This document shows, in pieces, positions 1-7,692 of a DNA stretch of 64,000 nt. The stretch lies in contig CALRAD010000002.1 in NCBI GenBank assembly GCA_943350395.1, positions 62,001-126,000 on the forward strand, written 5' to 3'. The stretch comes from Candidatus Peribacteria bacterium. GTDB lineage: Bacteria > Patescibacteriota > Gracilibacteria > Peribacterales > Peribacteraceae. The notes beneath the pieces are model-generated. The model ran no database searches. It saw only the letters and a list, made by a program, of their open reading frames with translations, and was not told where the DNA came from. Position 1 is the first letter of the stretch. The number at the start of each line of letters is the position of its first letter. The position numbers were made by a program, and so were the translations under genes.

Positions 1-1
1 C

Positions 2-685
2 TGGTTGATTTTGAAATGTGCGACAAAGATCGTGTTCTTCCATCCGCAACCTCCTGCCATCCTGAGGCGACTTGGCATTGCGAAGAATTCGGATGTTATT
101 CCGACGGGGATTGATCCTGCAGGCTATGGTTTGGGGGTAAGAAATTCCTCCTCCGCCGTGACTGTCACCTATATTGGTCGTCTTGAATCGGTGAAAGGCG
201 CGGACGATTTTGTCGCTTCGGCTCTTTCGGTCAAAAAAGCACACCCCGAGCTTTCGCTTCAGGTTGTCGGTTGGTATGCGCCGAATCATACGCTTGTCAC
301 TGCTCACGCTGCAGAGGTTTCTTTTACGGGACTTCGAAAAGACATCCCAGAGATATTGGCCGCAACGGATATTTTCGTCTTGCCGAGTTATTCCGAAGGC
401 CTCAGCAATGCACTTATGGAAGCCATGGCATCGGGTTGCGCCTGCATCGCAAGCGACGTCGGCGGCAATCGTTTCCTGATCCAGAACGGCGTCTCTGGCT
501 TCCTGTTTCCGGCTGGCGACAGGGAAGCCCTTGCGGGACACATCCGTCGTCTTGTCGAAGATGCTTCGAAAAGAATGTCGCTCGGTCTGCAGGCGAGAAA
601 GAGGATTGACGATGTGTTCAGTTGGCAGAAAGTATCGGAGCAGTATCGTACGCTCTTTGACCGATGGATTTCCTCCCGCTTATGA
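2..685 (+). CDS. GT4-family glycosyltransferase, C-terminal part (5' end outside window)
   Basis: The reading frame is open from the left edge of the window, so the start and the N-terminal acceptor domain are missing. About 226 residues are left of a family that usually has 350-400. What remains is the GT-B C-terminal nucleotide-sugar-binding half: the strand-loop YIGRLESVKG near the start of the domain, then the E-x7-E region SEGLSNALMEAMASG and the following DVGGN loop. It would transfer a sugar from an NDP-sugar to a lipid-linked or glycan acceptor at the inner face of the membrane; donor and acceptor cannot be read from sequence. Its stop codon overlaps the ATG of the next glycosyltransferase (ATGA at 682-685), so the two are co-translated. 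Confidence 0.85.
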   Translation, partial: WLILKCATKIVFFHPQPPAILRRLGIAKNSDVIPTGIDPAGYGLGVRNSSSAVTVTYIGRLESVKGADDFVASALSVKKAHPELSLQVVGWYAPNHTLVTAHAAEVSFTGLRKDIPEILAATDIFVLPSYSEGLSNALMEAMASGCACIASDVGGNRFLIQNGVSGFLFPAGDREALAGHIRRLVEDASKRMSLGLQARKRIDDVFSWQKVSEQYRTLFDRWISSRL

Positions 686-1746
686 AAAAGAAGATCGTAT
701 ATCTGTCGGCATTTCTCTCGCCATTTCGGAGCGGTGCCGAGGCGATGGTTGAAGAAGTGTCGCAGAGACTTTCGGCGGATTTCGACATCACTATTGTGAC
801 AGCGAGGCTTTCAAGAACGCTTCCGAGACGAGACATCCTCGGGGGTGATGTGCACATTGTTCGCGTTGGGGTTGGATGTTCGATCGATAAATATCTTTTC
901 CCGTTTCTTGCTCCGTTTGCCGTGCGTTCTCTCAAGCCAAATATCATTCATGCCGTCCTCGAGTCGTATGCGGGCCTGGCACTTGTGTTTTGTACATTTA
1001 TTGTGCCGCGCGCGAAGCGCATTCTGACACTGCAGAGCACCAACACGAGCTTTTTTCTCGGCCCGATTCATCGCAGTGCACAGAGGATGACAGGCATCAG
1101 CACGGTGCTTCTTGAGCGTGCAAAAAAATACTGCACTGCAGACGTCATGCTTATTCCCAATGGCATCGATCTCTCGGGCATCGATGAAGCGTGCTCGTTT
1201 CATGCGAAGGACTCTGGTCTTGTGCTGTTCGTGGGCCGTCTCGAACCGATGAAAGGAGTTGATACGTTGCTGAGAGCTTTCGCCAAAGCAATCAAAGGCT
1301 TGGATCCTTCCATTCGTTTACGTATTGTTGGGAGCGGATCACTTCAGAATTCATTGCAACAATTGGCTTCGGAACTGGAGATCGATCATCGCGTTCTGTT
1401 TACCGGGAGGATTGTCGGAAAAGCAATTTTCGATGAGTACGCGAGAGCAGAAATTTTCTGCGGATTGTCTCGAAGCGAGGCGCTTGGGAACGTATTTCTG
1501 GAGGCTGCGGCAGCGGGTTGCGCTGTTCTCGCCACGAATGTCGGAGGTATTCCCGAGATCGTGCAGGATTCCGTGAGTGGGGTACTGGTTCCCGCAGACG
1601 ACATCGATGCTGCCGCATCTGCACTGCGAACCCTTCTCGGAGATCCGTCACTTCGAGCAAGACTCTCCAGCAATGCGAAGCGAACGGCAAAGCAGTATGA
1701 CTGGAGCGGGATTTCGAAGCTTTACAGAGATCTCTACCGCGGGTAG
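682..1746 (+). CDS. GT4-family glycosyltransferase
   Basis: A full-length GT-B glycosyltransferase of 354 residues. The C-terminal domain shows FVGRLEPMKGVDTLLRAF and the donor-binding E-x7-E segment EALGNVFLEAAAAG followed by NVGGIPEIV. I chose the ATG at 682 because it forms an ATGA overlap with the previous gene and begins MKKKIVYLSAF, a normal N-terminus; the frame also allows an ATG at 664 that lies deeper in the upstream gene. The predicted role is cytoplasmic addition of one sugar in surface-glycan assembly. Sugar specificity is unknown. The gene ends in a small hairpin and meets the isoprenoid block head-on. Confidence 0.87.
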   Translation: MKKKIVYLSAFLSPFRSGAEAMVEEVSQRLSADFDITIVTARLSRTLPRRDILGGDVHIVRVGVGCSIDKYLFPFLAPFAVRSLKPNIIHAVLESYAGLALVFCTFIVPRAKRILTLQSTNTSFFLGPIHRSAQRMTGISTVLLERAKKYCTADVMLIPNGIDLSGIDEACSFHAKDSGLVLFVGRLEPMKGVDTLLRAFAKAIKGLDPSIRLRIVGSGSLQNSLQQLASELEIDHRVLFTGRIVGKAIFDEYARAEIFCGLSRSEALGNVFLEAAAAGCAVLATNVGGIPEIVQDSVSGVLVPADDIDAAASALRTLLGDPSLRARLSSNAKRTAKQYDWSGISKLYRDLYRG

Positions 1747-1755
1747 AAAACCCGC
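1739..1755 (+). terminator. Hairpin at the convergent gene junction
   Basis: GCGGGT (1739-1744) and ACCCGC (1750-1755) form a 6-bp stem over the stop codon of the glycosyltransferase. It is followed by a T-rich but interrupted tract (tcctgtttatccttgtttc). It lies between two convergent genes. It is a weak intrinsic terminator at best. Confidence 0.35.
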
Positions 1756-1773
1756 TCCTGTTTATCCTTGTTT

Positions 1774-2688
1774 CTAGCGTCGCATCACGGCGATTTCATG
1801 CACTGCTTCCACGCAGGTTTCCAGACTGTCATTGACGATCAGATGGTCGAACAGATGCGCATGATCGTCGAATGCTCGGAGATCGGCTTCGGCAATCTTT
1901 AGTCGTTCCTCGATCTGCTCTTCCGTATCTCGTCCCCGAGTGCGAAGTCTGTGGAGCAGTGCGGAAAGCATGCTGCGGCGCGAGTGCCCCGGTGGCAGCA
2001 GTCCGCAGCTTAAAATTGCACGGCGCCCGAGCGCTTTCACGAGTCCCGTGAGCAGGTGGATCTCGGTGACGACAATCGGGAGTTTTCCCTTCACCCAAAT
2101 TGCTTCGATGTCTTTGCGTCGGTAACCGTATCGTCTCGATTCGGATGCGGATGGCATCGCAGTGTGACTGATGATGTCGCCGCTTGCGATCATGGCTTCA
2201 AATTTTTCTTCGCTCACATGCGTATACGGTTCACTGTCACCTTTTTTCGCCTTTCGCGTTGTGACGATCGGCACCTGCTCGGCGTAGGAAGCGAAGAGGG
2301 ACATCAAAGATCTCGTGATCGTCGTCTTCCCGACCCCCGAAGGACCGGAGACCGCGAGTACGTACGAAGTGACGGTGAAGATCGGTTCTGTTTTTTTCAT
2401 GACGACTTCGTACTTCAAATCATTCACACAGAGACCGTTTTGCATTGTACGGATTTTTCGAAGATGCGGTACGACCGTCGCGCCGATCGCAGGCGGCATC
2501 GTATTCCGTGTTAATTGAGCAAGTACTCTTTGACCGTTTTGCAGCTCGATCAGTGCAACGGTGTACGGTTCCACACCAAAGCCGCTCGGCGGATGCCGTA
2601 CAGTCGTGAAGCTGAGGATCAATCCGGATTGCAGCGGAGCGTGTTGCAGTGCTTTGGTGCGCCGATGAAGAGAGGGGATACGATCCAT
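1774..2688 (-). CDS. Fusion protein: DUF35 OB-fold domain + guanylate-kinase-like P-loop kinase domain
   Basis: 304 residues in two parts. Residues about 20-95 match the DUF35 (acyl-CoA-associated) OB-fold: GLILSFTTVRHPPSGF, then EPYTVALIELQNGQRVLAQL, then IGATVVP. The zinc ribbon usual in DUF35 proteins is absent. Residues about 108-304 look like guanylate kinase: P-loop SGPSGVGKTT (115-123), TTR, a HVSEEKFEAMI stretch, a YGY in place of the YGT loop, and a lid-like RLRTRGRDTEEQIEERL. The Glu that contacts guanine in true guanylate kinases (the FLE position) is not conserved here (DIISHTA). In archaea a DUF35 protein bridges thiolase and HMG-CoA synthase, and this gene sits 6 bp behind the thiolase with a weak AGGA site. 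An internal Met97 precedes the kinase domain, but no stop separates the halves. The kinase substrate is unknown; GMP or a mevalonate-pathway phosphate are both possible. Confidence 0.72.
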   Translation of the reverse strand: MDRIPSLHRRTKALQHAPLQSGLILSFTTVRHPPSGFGVEPYTVALIELQNGQRVLAQLTRNTMPPAIGATVVPHLRKIRTMQNGLCVNDLKYEVVMKKTEPIFTVTSYVLAVSGPSGVGKTTITRSLMSLFASYAEQVPIVTTRKAKKGDSEPYTHVSEEKFEAMIASGDIISHTAMPSASESRRYGYRRKDIEAIWVKGKLPIVVTEIHLLTGLVKALGRRAILSCGLLPPGHSRRSMLSALLHRLRTRGRDTEEQIEERLKIAEADLRAFDDHAHLFDHLIVNDSLETCVEAVHEIAVMRR

Positions 2689-2694
2689 AGTTCC

Positions 2695-3834
2695 TTAGAT
2701 GGATTCGAGAAGATGTACGGTACATGTCGCACCCACGCCTCCCAAATTATGCGCCATGACGCGTGTTGCATGTTCGACTTGGTTTGGCGCTTGCATCGTC
2801 AATTGCTTGAAACAATCAAGCACTTGCTTGACGCCCGTTGCTCCAATTGGATGTCCACAGGCCTTGAGGCCTCCGCTCGGATTGATCGGGAGTGATCCCG
2901 CCTTGTCGCTATCGCCGTCTCTGAAGAGACGGATTGCCTGTCCTTCCTCTGCATATCCGAAATCTTCGAGGTGAATGAGGCTCGCGATCGAGAAGCAATC
3001 ATGCAATTCGATGCTGTCGATGTCATTTCTATTCCAGTTGGCTTCCTTCAATGCCGATTCGAATGCCGTTCGAGTCGACACGAAAGACGTGAGACTGGCG
3101 CGGTCCAGAAGACTCAGGCTTTCGTTTGCCAGTTGTGATGCGGCAATGCGTACGGGAGATTCCTTTCTCGTCGAGAGAATGACGGCTGCTGCGCCGTCGC
3201 TGATTGGGGAACAGTCGAGGAGCCTCAGAGGGTCGGCGATCAGGGGACTTTTGGAAATCAGCGCCGCAGGAATTTCTTTTCTGAACTGTGCGTACGGATT
3301 ATTGACGGCAGCTCTGTGCGAACACGCTGAGACCAAGCTGAGGTTTTCTCGTGTCAGACCGTACCGATGCATGTAGGAAGCGGCAGTCAGCGCAAAGATC
3401 GCCGGGAAGGTGAGACCGGAAGGACTGTCTTTCTCCGCGTCTCCGGCATGCATGAGGGCACTCGTGACGATTTCTCCTGCAACATCCGTCAGCTTTTCTG
3501 CACCGATCACGAGGATCGTCTCTGCTTTTCCGCTTTCAAGGAATGCGCATGCCGTGTGTATGGCAAGACCGCCGGAAGCACACGCTGCCTCGACTCTCAG
3601 TGCCGGTGGATGATGTGGCAAAAGACTGCTTGCGAATGTTCCGAGGTGGGCCTGTTCGGCAGTCTCCCCTCCGACCATGTTCCCAACAATCACCATGTCG
3701 ATGTCGGTCGGGAGGATTTTTGTATTGCAGATCGCAGCATCGACCGCCTCACGGATCAGATCCGAAAGAGACTTCCCCCATAGCTCGCCAAAGCGGGTCT
3801 GGCCACCTCCAAGGACATAGACAGTCTCGCGCAT
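2695..3834 (-). CDS. Archaeal-type acetoacetyl-CoA thiolase (SCP2-like thiolase family)
   Basis: 379 residues, full length for the archaeal thiolase family. It would condense two acetyl-CoA to acetoacetyl-CoA, the first step of the mevalonate pathway. The nucleophilic Cys is in VEAACASGGL (Cys85), the catalytic His in the LHDCF loop, and the C-terminal HPIGATG loop is intact. In archaea this enzyme forms a complex with HMG-CoA synthase and a DUF35 scaffold. Here the DUF35 domain is encoded directly downstream and HMG-CoA synthase lies one small gene upstream, so the same complex is likely. A TACAAT hexamer 12 bases before the ATG, placed after a hairpin, suggests a separate promoter. Confidence 0.88.
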   Translation of the reverse strand: MRETVYVLGGGQTRFGELWGKSLSDLIREAVDAAICNTKILPTDIDMVIVGNMVGGETAEQAHLGTFASSLLPHHPPALRVEAACASGGLAIHTACAFLESGKAETILVIGAEKLTDVAGEIVTSALMHAGDAEKDSPSGLTFPAIFALTAASYMHRYGLTRENLSLVSACSHRAAVNNPYAQFRKEIPAALISKSPLIADPLRLLDCSPISDGAAAVILSTRKESPVRIAASQLANESLSLLDRASLTSFVSTRTAFESALKEANWNRNDIDSIELHDCFSIASLIHLEDFGYAEEGQAIRLFRDGDSDKAGSLPINPSGGLKACGHPIGATGVKQVLDCFKQLTMQAPNQVEHATRVMAHNLGGVGATCTVHLLESI

Positions 3835-3860
3835 AGGACTGGAGGATTGTACAGGAAAAC

Positions 3861-3887
3861 AGGGTTCGCAAGTAGCCTTTGAACCCT
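3861..3887 (-). terminator. Hairpin between the small unknown gene and the thiolase gene
   Basis: AGGGTTC and GAACCCT arms (3861-3867 and 3881-3887) form a 7-bp stem with a 13-base loop. On the minus strand a GTTTT run follows; on the plus strand a run of six Ts follows after ctgc. It probably ends the transcript of the small gene upstream of the thiolase, and could work in both directions. Confidence 0.5.
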
Positions 3888-3895
3888 CTGCTTTT

Positions 3896-4273
3896 TTAGA
3901 AAGAGAATCCGTTGGTATCGCTTCGCTTCACTCCTCCTTCCACTTTCGGCGGTTCATACGTTTTCCCAGTCGCAGTCTGATCTTTGCCGTATCCCAAGAC
4001 CTCTTCAGTGGACGTGACGATTCCAAAGCCATCGATATTACCCATGCTCTCCATATTGCTCTTTTTCGGCTTCAATTCGGTTTCTTTTGCAGTTGCAACT
4101 TGAGGATTTCGACGTGGAGCCTTTGTCGGAGGCTCACATCCCGCTTGAACGAGCGCTGCTCCGATCAATGTTCCGATCATAGCGATTTTTTTGACAGGAG
4201 AAGACGCCTCAATCGGCGTTGCATCGCGAGCTTCATCCGGCGTGCTTGGGACTTGCTTTGGAGAATTATTCAT
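3896..4273 (-). CDS. Small membrane-anchored or lipoprotein-like protein of unknown function
   Basis: 125 residues from the ATG at 4273. An upstream in-frame ATG at 4294 would lie upstream of the predicted transcription start, so I reject it. After about 28 polar residues there is a KK followed by a hydrophobic run (IAMIGTLIGAALVQAGC, about 30-46) that resembles a signal anchor. The AGC could be a degenerate lipobox, but Gln at -3 is atypical. The remainder is Lys/Thr/Gly rich without known motifs. I do not recognise the family. It is inserted between HMG-CoA synthase and thiolase but has its own near-perfect promoter and a following hairpin, so it need not belong to the isoprenoid pathway. 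Confidence 0.6.
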   Translation of the reverse strand: MNNSPKQVPSTPDEARDATPIEASSPVKKIAMIGTLIGAALVQAGCEPPTKAPRRNPQVATAKETELKPKKSNMESMGNIDGFGIVTSTEEVLGYGKDQTATGKTYEPPKVEGGVKRSDTNGFSF

Positions 4274-4282
4274 AGTGTAATA

Positions 4283-4311
4283 ATTATAAAGCATATACTC
4301 TGTTCTGTCAA
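4283..4311 (-). promoter_or_regulatory. Consensus sigma-70 promoter, leaderless start
   Basis: Read on the minus strand: TTGACA at 4311-4306, a 17-base spacer, and TATAAT at 4288-4283. Both hexamers are perfect. The ATG at 4273 begins 10 bases after the -10, so the 5' untranslated region can be only a few bases. The -35 lies just past the HMG-CoA synthase stop codon. Confidence 0.85.
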
Positions 4312-4327
4312 GAAAAATCTTTCGGCT

Positions 4328-5359
4328 TCAGGACAGTATCTTCGACTCCTGCAGGTACTCCGCGTAGGTGAGATGCCGAAGGTCTTTCTCGGTATTGCCA
4401 ACAGGGAGCGGCGTGCCGTCTCGGAGCATTGTCATTATGAATGCATCGGATCCCGCACCGGAGCCGTAGGACACGAGCAGAATTTTCTGACCTTTCATCG
4501 CGTGTTCCAGAACGAACGTGAGTCCGAGAGGGGAACAAGCAGAGTACGTGTTGCCGATTGTCGGCACGATGAATCCGAGTTTCAGTTGTGTGTCTGTGAA
4601 TCCAAGTTTCTTTGCAGCCTGTAGCGGAAATTTCGCGTTCGGCATATGGAGCACGACATGGTCGATATCCTGCGGTTTCAATGTCGACTCTTCAAGGATT
4701 TTTTTTGTCAGTGTTTCGATATGGTGAAAGTATGCAGGCTCGCCCGTGAATCTTCCGGCGTGAGATGGATATTTCTCTTCCGTGTTTCTCCAGAAGTCGG
4801 GGGTGTCTGTCGTGTAGGAGAGTGTGCGGTCGATCGAGCAGATTCCTGCGTGCGTTTTCGTCGGCATCCCGATGACGAATGCAGCAGCACCTGCAGCAGC
4901 GGAATATTCGAGTGCGTCGCCGGGTTTGCTTTGCGCCGTATCCGAACCGATCGCGAGTCCGCACTTGATCTGCTTGCTGAGAGACATTGCCGCAACAATT
5001 TGCATCGCTGCAGTTCCCGCCTTGCAGGCGAATTCCAGATCCGCCGCATGGCAGAAATGATTCACGCCGAGCGCACTCACGAGCATGCCGCTTGTCGGCT
5101 TTACTGCGTACGGATGACTTTCCGAGCCGACGAAGACTGCGTTGATCGCTTGCGGATCGATGTTCTCCGTTTGGAGTGCAATCTTCGCGGCTTCCCATGC
5201 GATCGTAAACGAGTCCTCATCGGAAGACGGCACGGATTTCTCGAGAATGCCGAGCCCGTCTGCTTGCTCCGTTCCGCGTTTCCAGTGGGCAGCGATTACT
5301 TTCGCTTCGATGCGGTTTCTCGGGATGTAGCGGCCAAAGGAGAGGATTGCTGCGTGCAT
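4328..5359 (-). CDS. Hydroxymethylglutaryl-CoA synthase (archaeal/short type)
   Basis: 343 residues, the length of archaeal HMG-CoA synthases and shorter than eukaryotic or Gram-positive ones. It condenses acetoacetyl-CoA with acetyl-CoA to HMG-CoA in the cytoplasm. The acylated Cys is in DLEFACKAGTAAMQ (Cys112). The general-base Glu is expected in the LEKSVPSSDED loop (about Glu40), and the catalytic His in VVLHMPNAKFP. The C-terminal SYGSGAGSDAF loop is typical of the thiolase-fold family. It starts 6 bp after HMG-CoA reductase and is certainly co-transcribed with it. Confidence 0.9.
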   Translation of the reverse strand: MHAAILSFGRYIPRNRIEAKVIAAHWKRGTEQADGLGILEKSVPSSDEDSFTIAWEAAKIALQTENIDPQAINAVFVGSESHPYAVKPTSGMLVSALGVNHFCHAADLEFACKAGTAAMQIVAAMSLSKQIKCGLAIGSDTAQSKPGDALEYSAAAGAAAFVIGMPTKTHAGICSIDRTLSYTTDTPDFWRNTEEKYPSHAGRFTGEPAYFHHIETLTKKILEESTLKPQDIDHVVLHMPNAKFPLQAAKKLGFTDTQLKLGFIVPTIGNTYSACSPLGLTFVLEHAMKGQKILLVSYGSGAGSDAFIMTMLRDGTPLPVGNTEKDLRHLTYAEYLQESKILS

Positions 5360-5365
5360 GAGGTT

Positions 5366-6532
5366 TTATCTTGCCAAGGTATTGTGCGCTTTCGCAAGCT
5401 CATGCCCTGCCTGTGCTGCTAACAGTGACACTTCTCCGGCAAGAACTGCTGCAGCGATGCTCTCGGCAAGCTGCTGTGTGGCCTTCAGTCCTGATTTATT
5501 TTTCAGAAGCAGATTCAGGCACTCTGCTTGCGAAGGTAGTGTCGTACCGCCGCCGCGAACACCGACGAGGATTGCAGGTACACGCACGCTGATCTTGAGT
5601 CCGCTTGAGGTCTCTTCAACTGTCGTATCTGCGAGCGATCCTTCGACCGTGTGCGCGACATCTTGTCCCGTTGCCAGGTACAACGCTGCGATGATGTTGG
5701 CCGCGTGCAAGTTGCTGCCGAGTGCTCCGGCAAGCGCCGATCCGTGGATGAGCTTCGCTTGCGCGACTTGCATCATTGCTTCGGGAGTCGTCTTCAGGAT
5801 ATCGGCAATTGTTTCTTTACTGAGGATCACACTCGCGTGCACCTCAAATCCGCGACCGAGATCATGCGTGCGTTTACTCGGTTTTTTGTCGCTGTCGACG
5901 TTGCCCGCGATTGTAATGCAGCGAACGCCTGCGACTGTTGCAGTCACCCAATCTGCAATTGCCTGTGCTGCGATCGTCACCATATTCATGCCCATCGCTT
6001 CCGACGTGTCGCAGGCGATTGTGAGGAAGACATACTGTTTCTGGAGATCGAGCGTATAGGATTTCACAGCAAGATGGCTGCTTGTCGCATGTGCGGCTGC
6101 TTTCCAGAGAGCCTCTTTGGTTCGTAGTGCGTCGACCAGTTCCTGTACTTTCCCCGATGACGATGCGCGGAAAGCAATCGATCTTGAGATGCCGTGATGG
6201 ATTGATTTCGTAATCGTGATGCTTGTACTTGAGACTGCCTTGCATCCTCTATTGATACTTGCGACGAGCGCACCTTCGGTTGTGGCGATTGGCAGATGGA
6301 GTTCGGTGACGTGATTATTCGAGAATGTAAGGCGCAGTGGTCCTGCGTAACCGACGGGAACAGAGAGCATCCCGAACATCTGCTCGCAGTTCTTCTTCTC
6401 ACTCTCGCCGATTGATTCTTCTTTTGGTTCGAGATGTTTGAGGCTCACGCCAAGTTCTCGTTCGATGAGTGTCCTGCGCTGATTGATGCGTTGAGTACTG
6501 CTTAGCTGTTCGGGGAGGTTTCGGAGGTCCAT
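5366..6532 (-). CDS. Hydroxymethylglutaryl-CoA reductase, class I type
   Basis: 388 residues, the size of archaeal class I enzymes without a membrane anchor. It reduces HMG-CoA to mevalonate with NADPH. Visible motifs: SVPVGYAGPL, the catalytic Glu in ATTEGALVASINRG (Glu86), the cofactor loop SEAMGMNM (usually DAMGMNM), the catalytic Lys in SDKKP (about 216-217; usually TDKKP), the catalytic Asp in GQDVA (Asp291), and the terminal His in GHELAKAH (His383). The Asp-to-Glu change in the cofactor loop is conservative. It is first of a two-gene unit with HMG-CoA synthase. The 139-bp gap upstream holds inverted repeats. Confidence 0.9.
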   Translation of the reverse strand: MDLRNLPEQLSSTQRINQRRTLIERELGVSLKHLEPKEESIGESEKKNCEQMFGMLSVPVGYAGPLRLTFSNNHVTELHLPIATTEGALVASINRGCKAVSSTSITITKSIHHGISRSIAFRASSSGKVQELVDALRTKEALWKAAAHATSSHLAVKSYTLDLQKQYVFLTIACDTSEAMGMNMVTIAAQAIADWVTATVAGVRCITIAGNVDSDKKPSKRTHDLGRGFEVHASVILSKETIADILKTTPEAMMQVAQAKLIHGSALAGALGSNLHAANIIAALYLATGQDVAHTVEGSLADTTVEETSSGLKISVRVPAILVGVRGGGTTLPSQAECLNLLLKNKSGLKATQQLAESIAAAVLAGEVSLLAAQAGHELAKAHNTLAR

Positions 6533-6559
6533 GAGAGTAGAAGTTTAGCACGGTTTCTC

Positions 6560-6651
6560 TTACTTTCTTTGTCTGCCCGACAAAAGAAAGTAACAAAGAA
6601 AACGCACCAAAAACCAAGCCGGTCCCATTCGCCCCCTCCTTTGGTTTTTGG
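6560..6651. repeat. Two inverted repeats in the gap upstream of HMG-CoA reductase
   Basis: The first repeat pairs TTACTTTCTTTGTC (6560-6573) with a near-complement at 6579-6593 that carries one extra A. The second pairs CCAAAAACCAA (6607-6617) with TTGGTTTTTGG (6641-6651), a perfect 11-bp stem. They fill most of the 6533-6671 gap between the decarboxylase and HMG-CoA reductase genes. They may act in transcription termination or be dispersed repeats; no other copy was seen in this window. Confidence 0.6.
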
Positions 6652-6671
6652 TTCCTACCCTTGGATACTGT

Positions 6672-7676
6672 TCAGATATTTTTTAGGTGGGATGCACCTC
6701 CTGTTTTTGCTTTGAAGATGATGCAGTCTTTCTGCGCTTCTGCGAAGGCTTCAACTGTTGTGAGACTGTCTTCCGTGCAGATCAGATGCACTGTTGGACC
6801 GGCGTCCATGGTATAGAGCACATTCAGTTTGTCGCTGCTTCTAAGATTTTCGATGTCGCGGATGATTCTGTGTGTTGCATCTGAGAGATAGCGGAGTGGA
6901 GGGTTTTGGGTTTCCATTACTCTGTGCATGTCGAGTGCGTCTTCTTCGGAAATATTTCTGAGTTTTTCAAAGTCTTTCGTCTGCAGCGCATTGATGCACT
7001 CCTGCATGCGCCTGGGGATCTGGCGAATGCGCTCGGTGAACAGACGACTTGTAGAAGCCATTGCATGTCCTTCAGTTGATCCTATTTTTTTCTCTTTCTG
7101 ATCCGGTACGAGAATGATGTCATGCAACAACCAGTCGGTTTCTCTTGCGATCTGTCTTCCGTACGCCGATCCCATGCCTTCTCCGTGATTTTCGAGAGCG
7201 ACGTATCCTCCCCATGCGTTGCGCGCACCTGACCCGGCACCGAGCCTGCCGAGGATGCTGATTTCTTTTTGTGAGAGAGGATTGCTTTGCACGAGAGCGC
7301 CATAGGCTTCGGCAAGACAACTGAAGACGGCAGCCGACGATGCGATACCGATTGCGGGAGGAACGCCGGAATGGATGACGATCGAAATATTTTCAGGCAG
7401 TCCTTCGTCGCGTTCGATTGTATGCAGGAATTCTTTCGTGAGTGCCCAGTGCTTCTGAAGTCTCTTGATTGATGTTTCGCTTTGCGGTTTCTCGATGCCG
7501 TTATGATCGTACGATTGCACTGAAAATTTTTCAGCCGGCTCAATTGTCGCACGCACGGTTGGGAAATCCAGCACCATCGAGAGCGAGTCTGCGGCAGGCA
7601 GGCGCCATTCGTTATTGCGGTTCCCCCAATACTTGATGAGGGCGATATTCGGTGATGAATGCGCTCTGATGATCAT
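6672..7676 (-). CDS. Diphosphomevalonate (or phosphomevalonate) decarboxylase
   Basis: GHMP-superfamily decarboxylase, 334 residues from the ATG at 7676. That start begins MIIRAHSSPNIALIKYWG, the family's normal N-terminus, and leaves a 16-bp gap to mevalonate kinase. The open frame continues to 7787 but would overlap that gene. Motifs: ALIKYWGNRN (the family usually has KYWGKR, so a Lys is replaced by Asn), ADSLSMVL, the GHMP loop IGIASSAAVF, the conserved Arg in GSGARNAWGGY and the catalytic Asp in YTMDAGPT. It would produce isopentenyl diphosphate from mevalonate diphosphate, or isopentenyl phosphate from mevalonate 5-phosphate. The sequence alone does not settle the substrate, which matters because no phosphomevalonate kinase is seen. 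Confidence 0.85.
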   Translation of the reverse strand: MIIRAHSSPNIALIKYWGNRNNEWRLPAADSLSMVLDFPTVRATIEPAEKFSVQSYDHNGIEKPQSETSIKRLQKHWALTKEFLHTIERDEGLPENISIVIHSGVPPAIGIASSAAVFSCLAEAYGALVQSNPLSQKEISILGRLGAGSGARNAWGGYVALENHGEGMGSAYGRQIARETDWLLHDIILVPDQKEKKIGSTEGHAMASTSRLFTERIRQIPRRMQECINALQTKDFEKLRNISEEDALDMHRVMETQNPPLRYLSDATHRIIRDIENLRSSDKLNVLYTMDAGPTVHLICTEDSLTTVEAFAEAQKDCIIFKAKTGGASHLKNI

Positions 7677-7692
7677 GTGAAAAGATTGTAGA

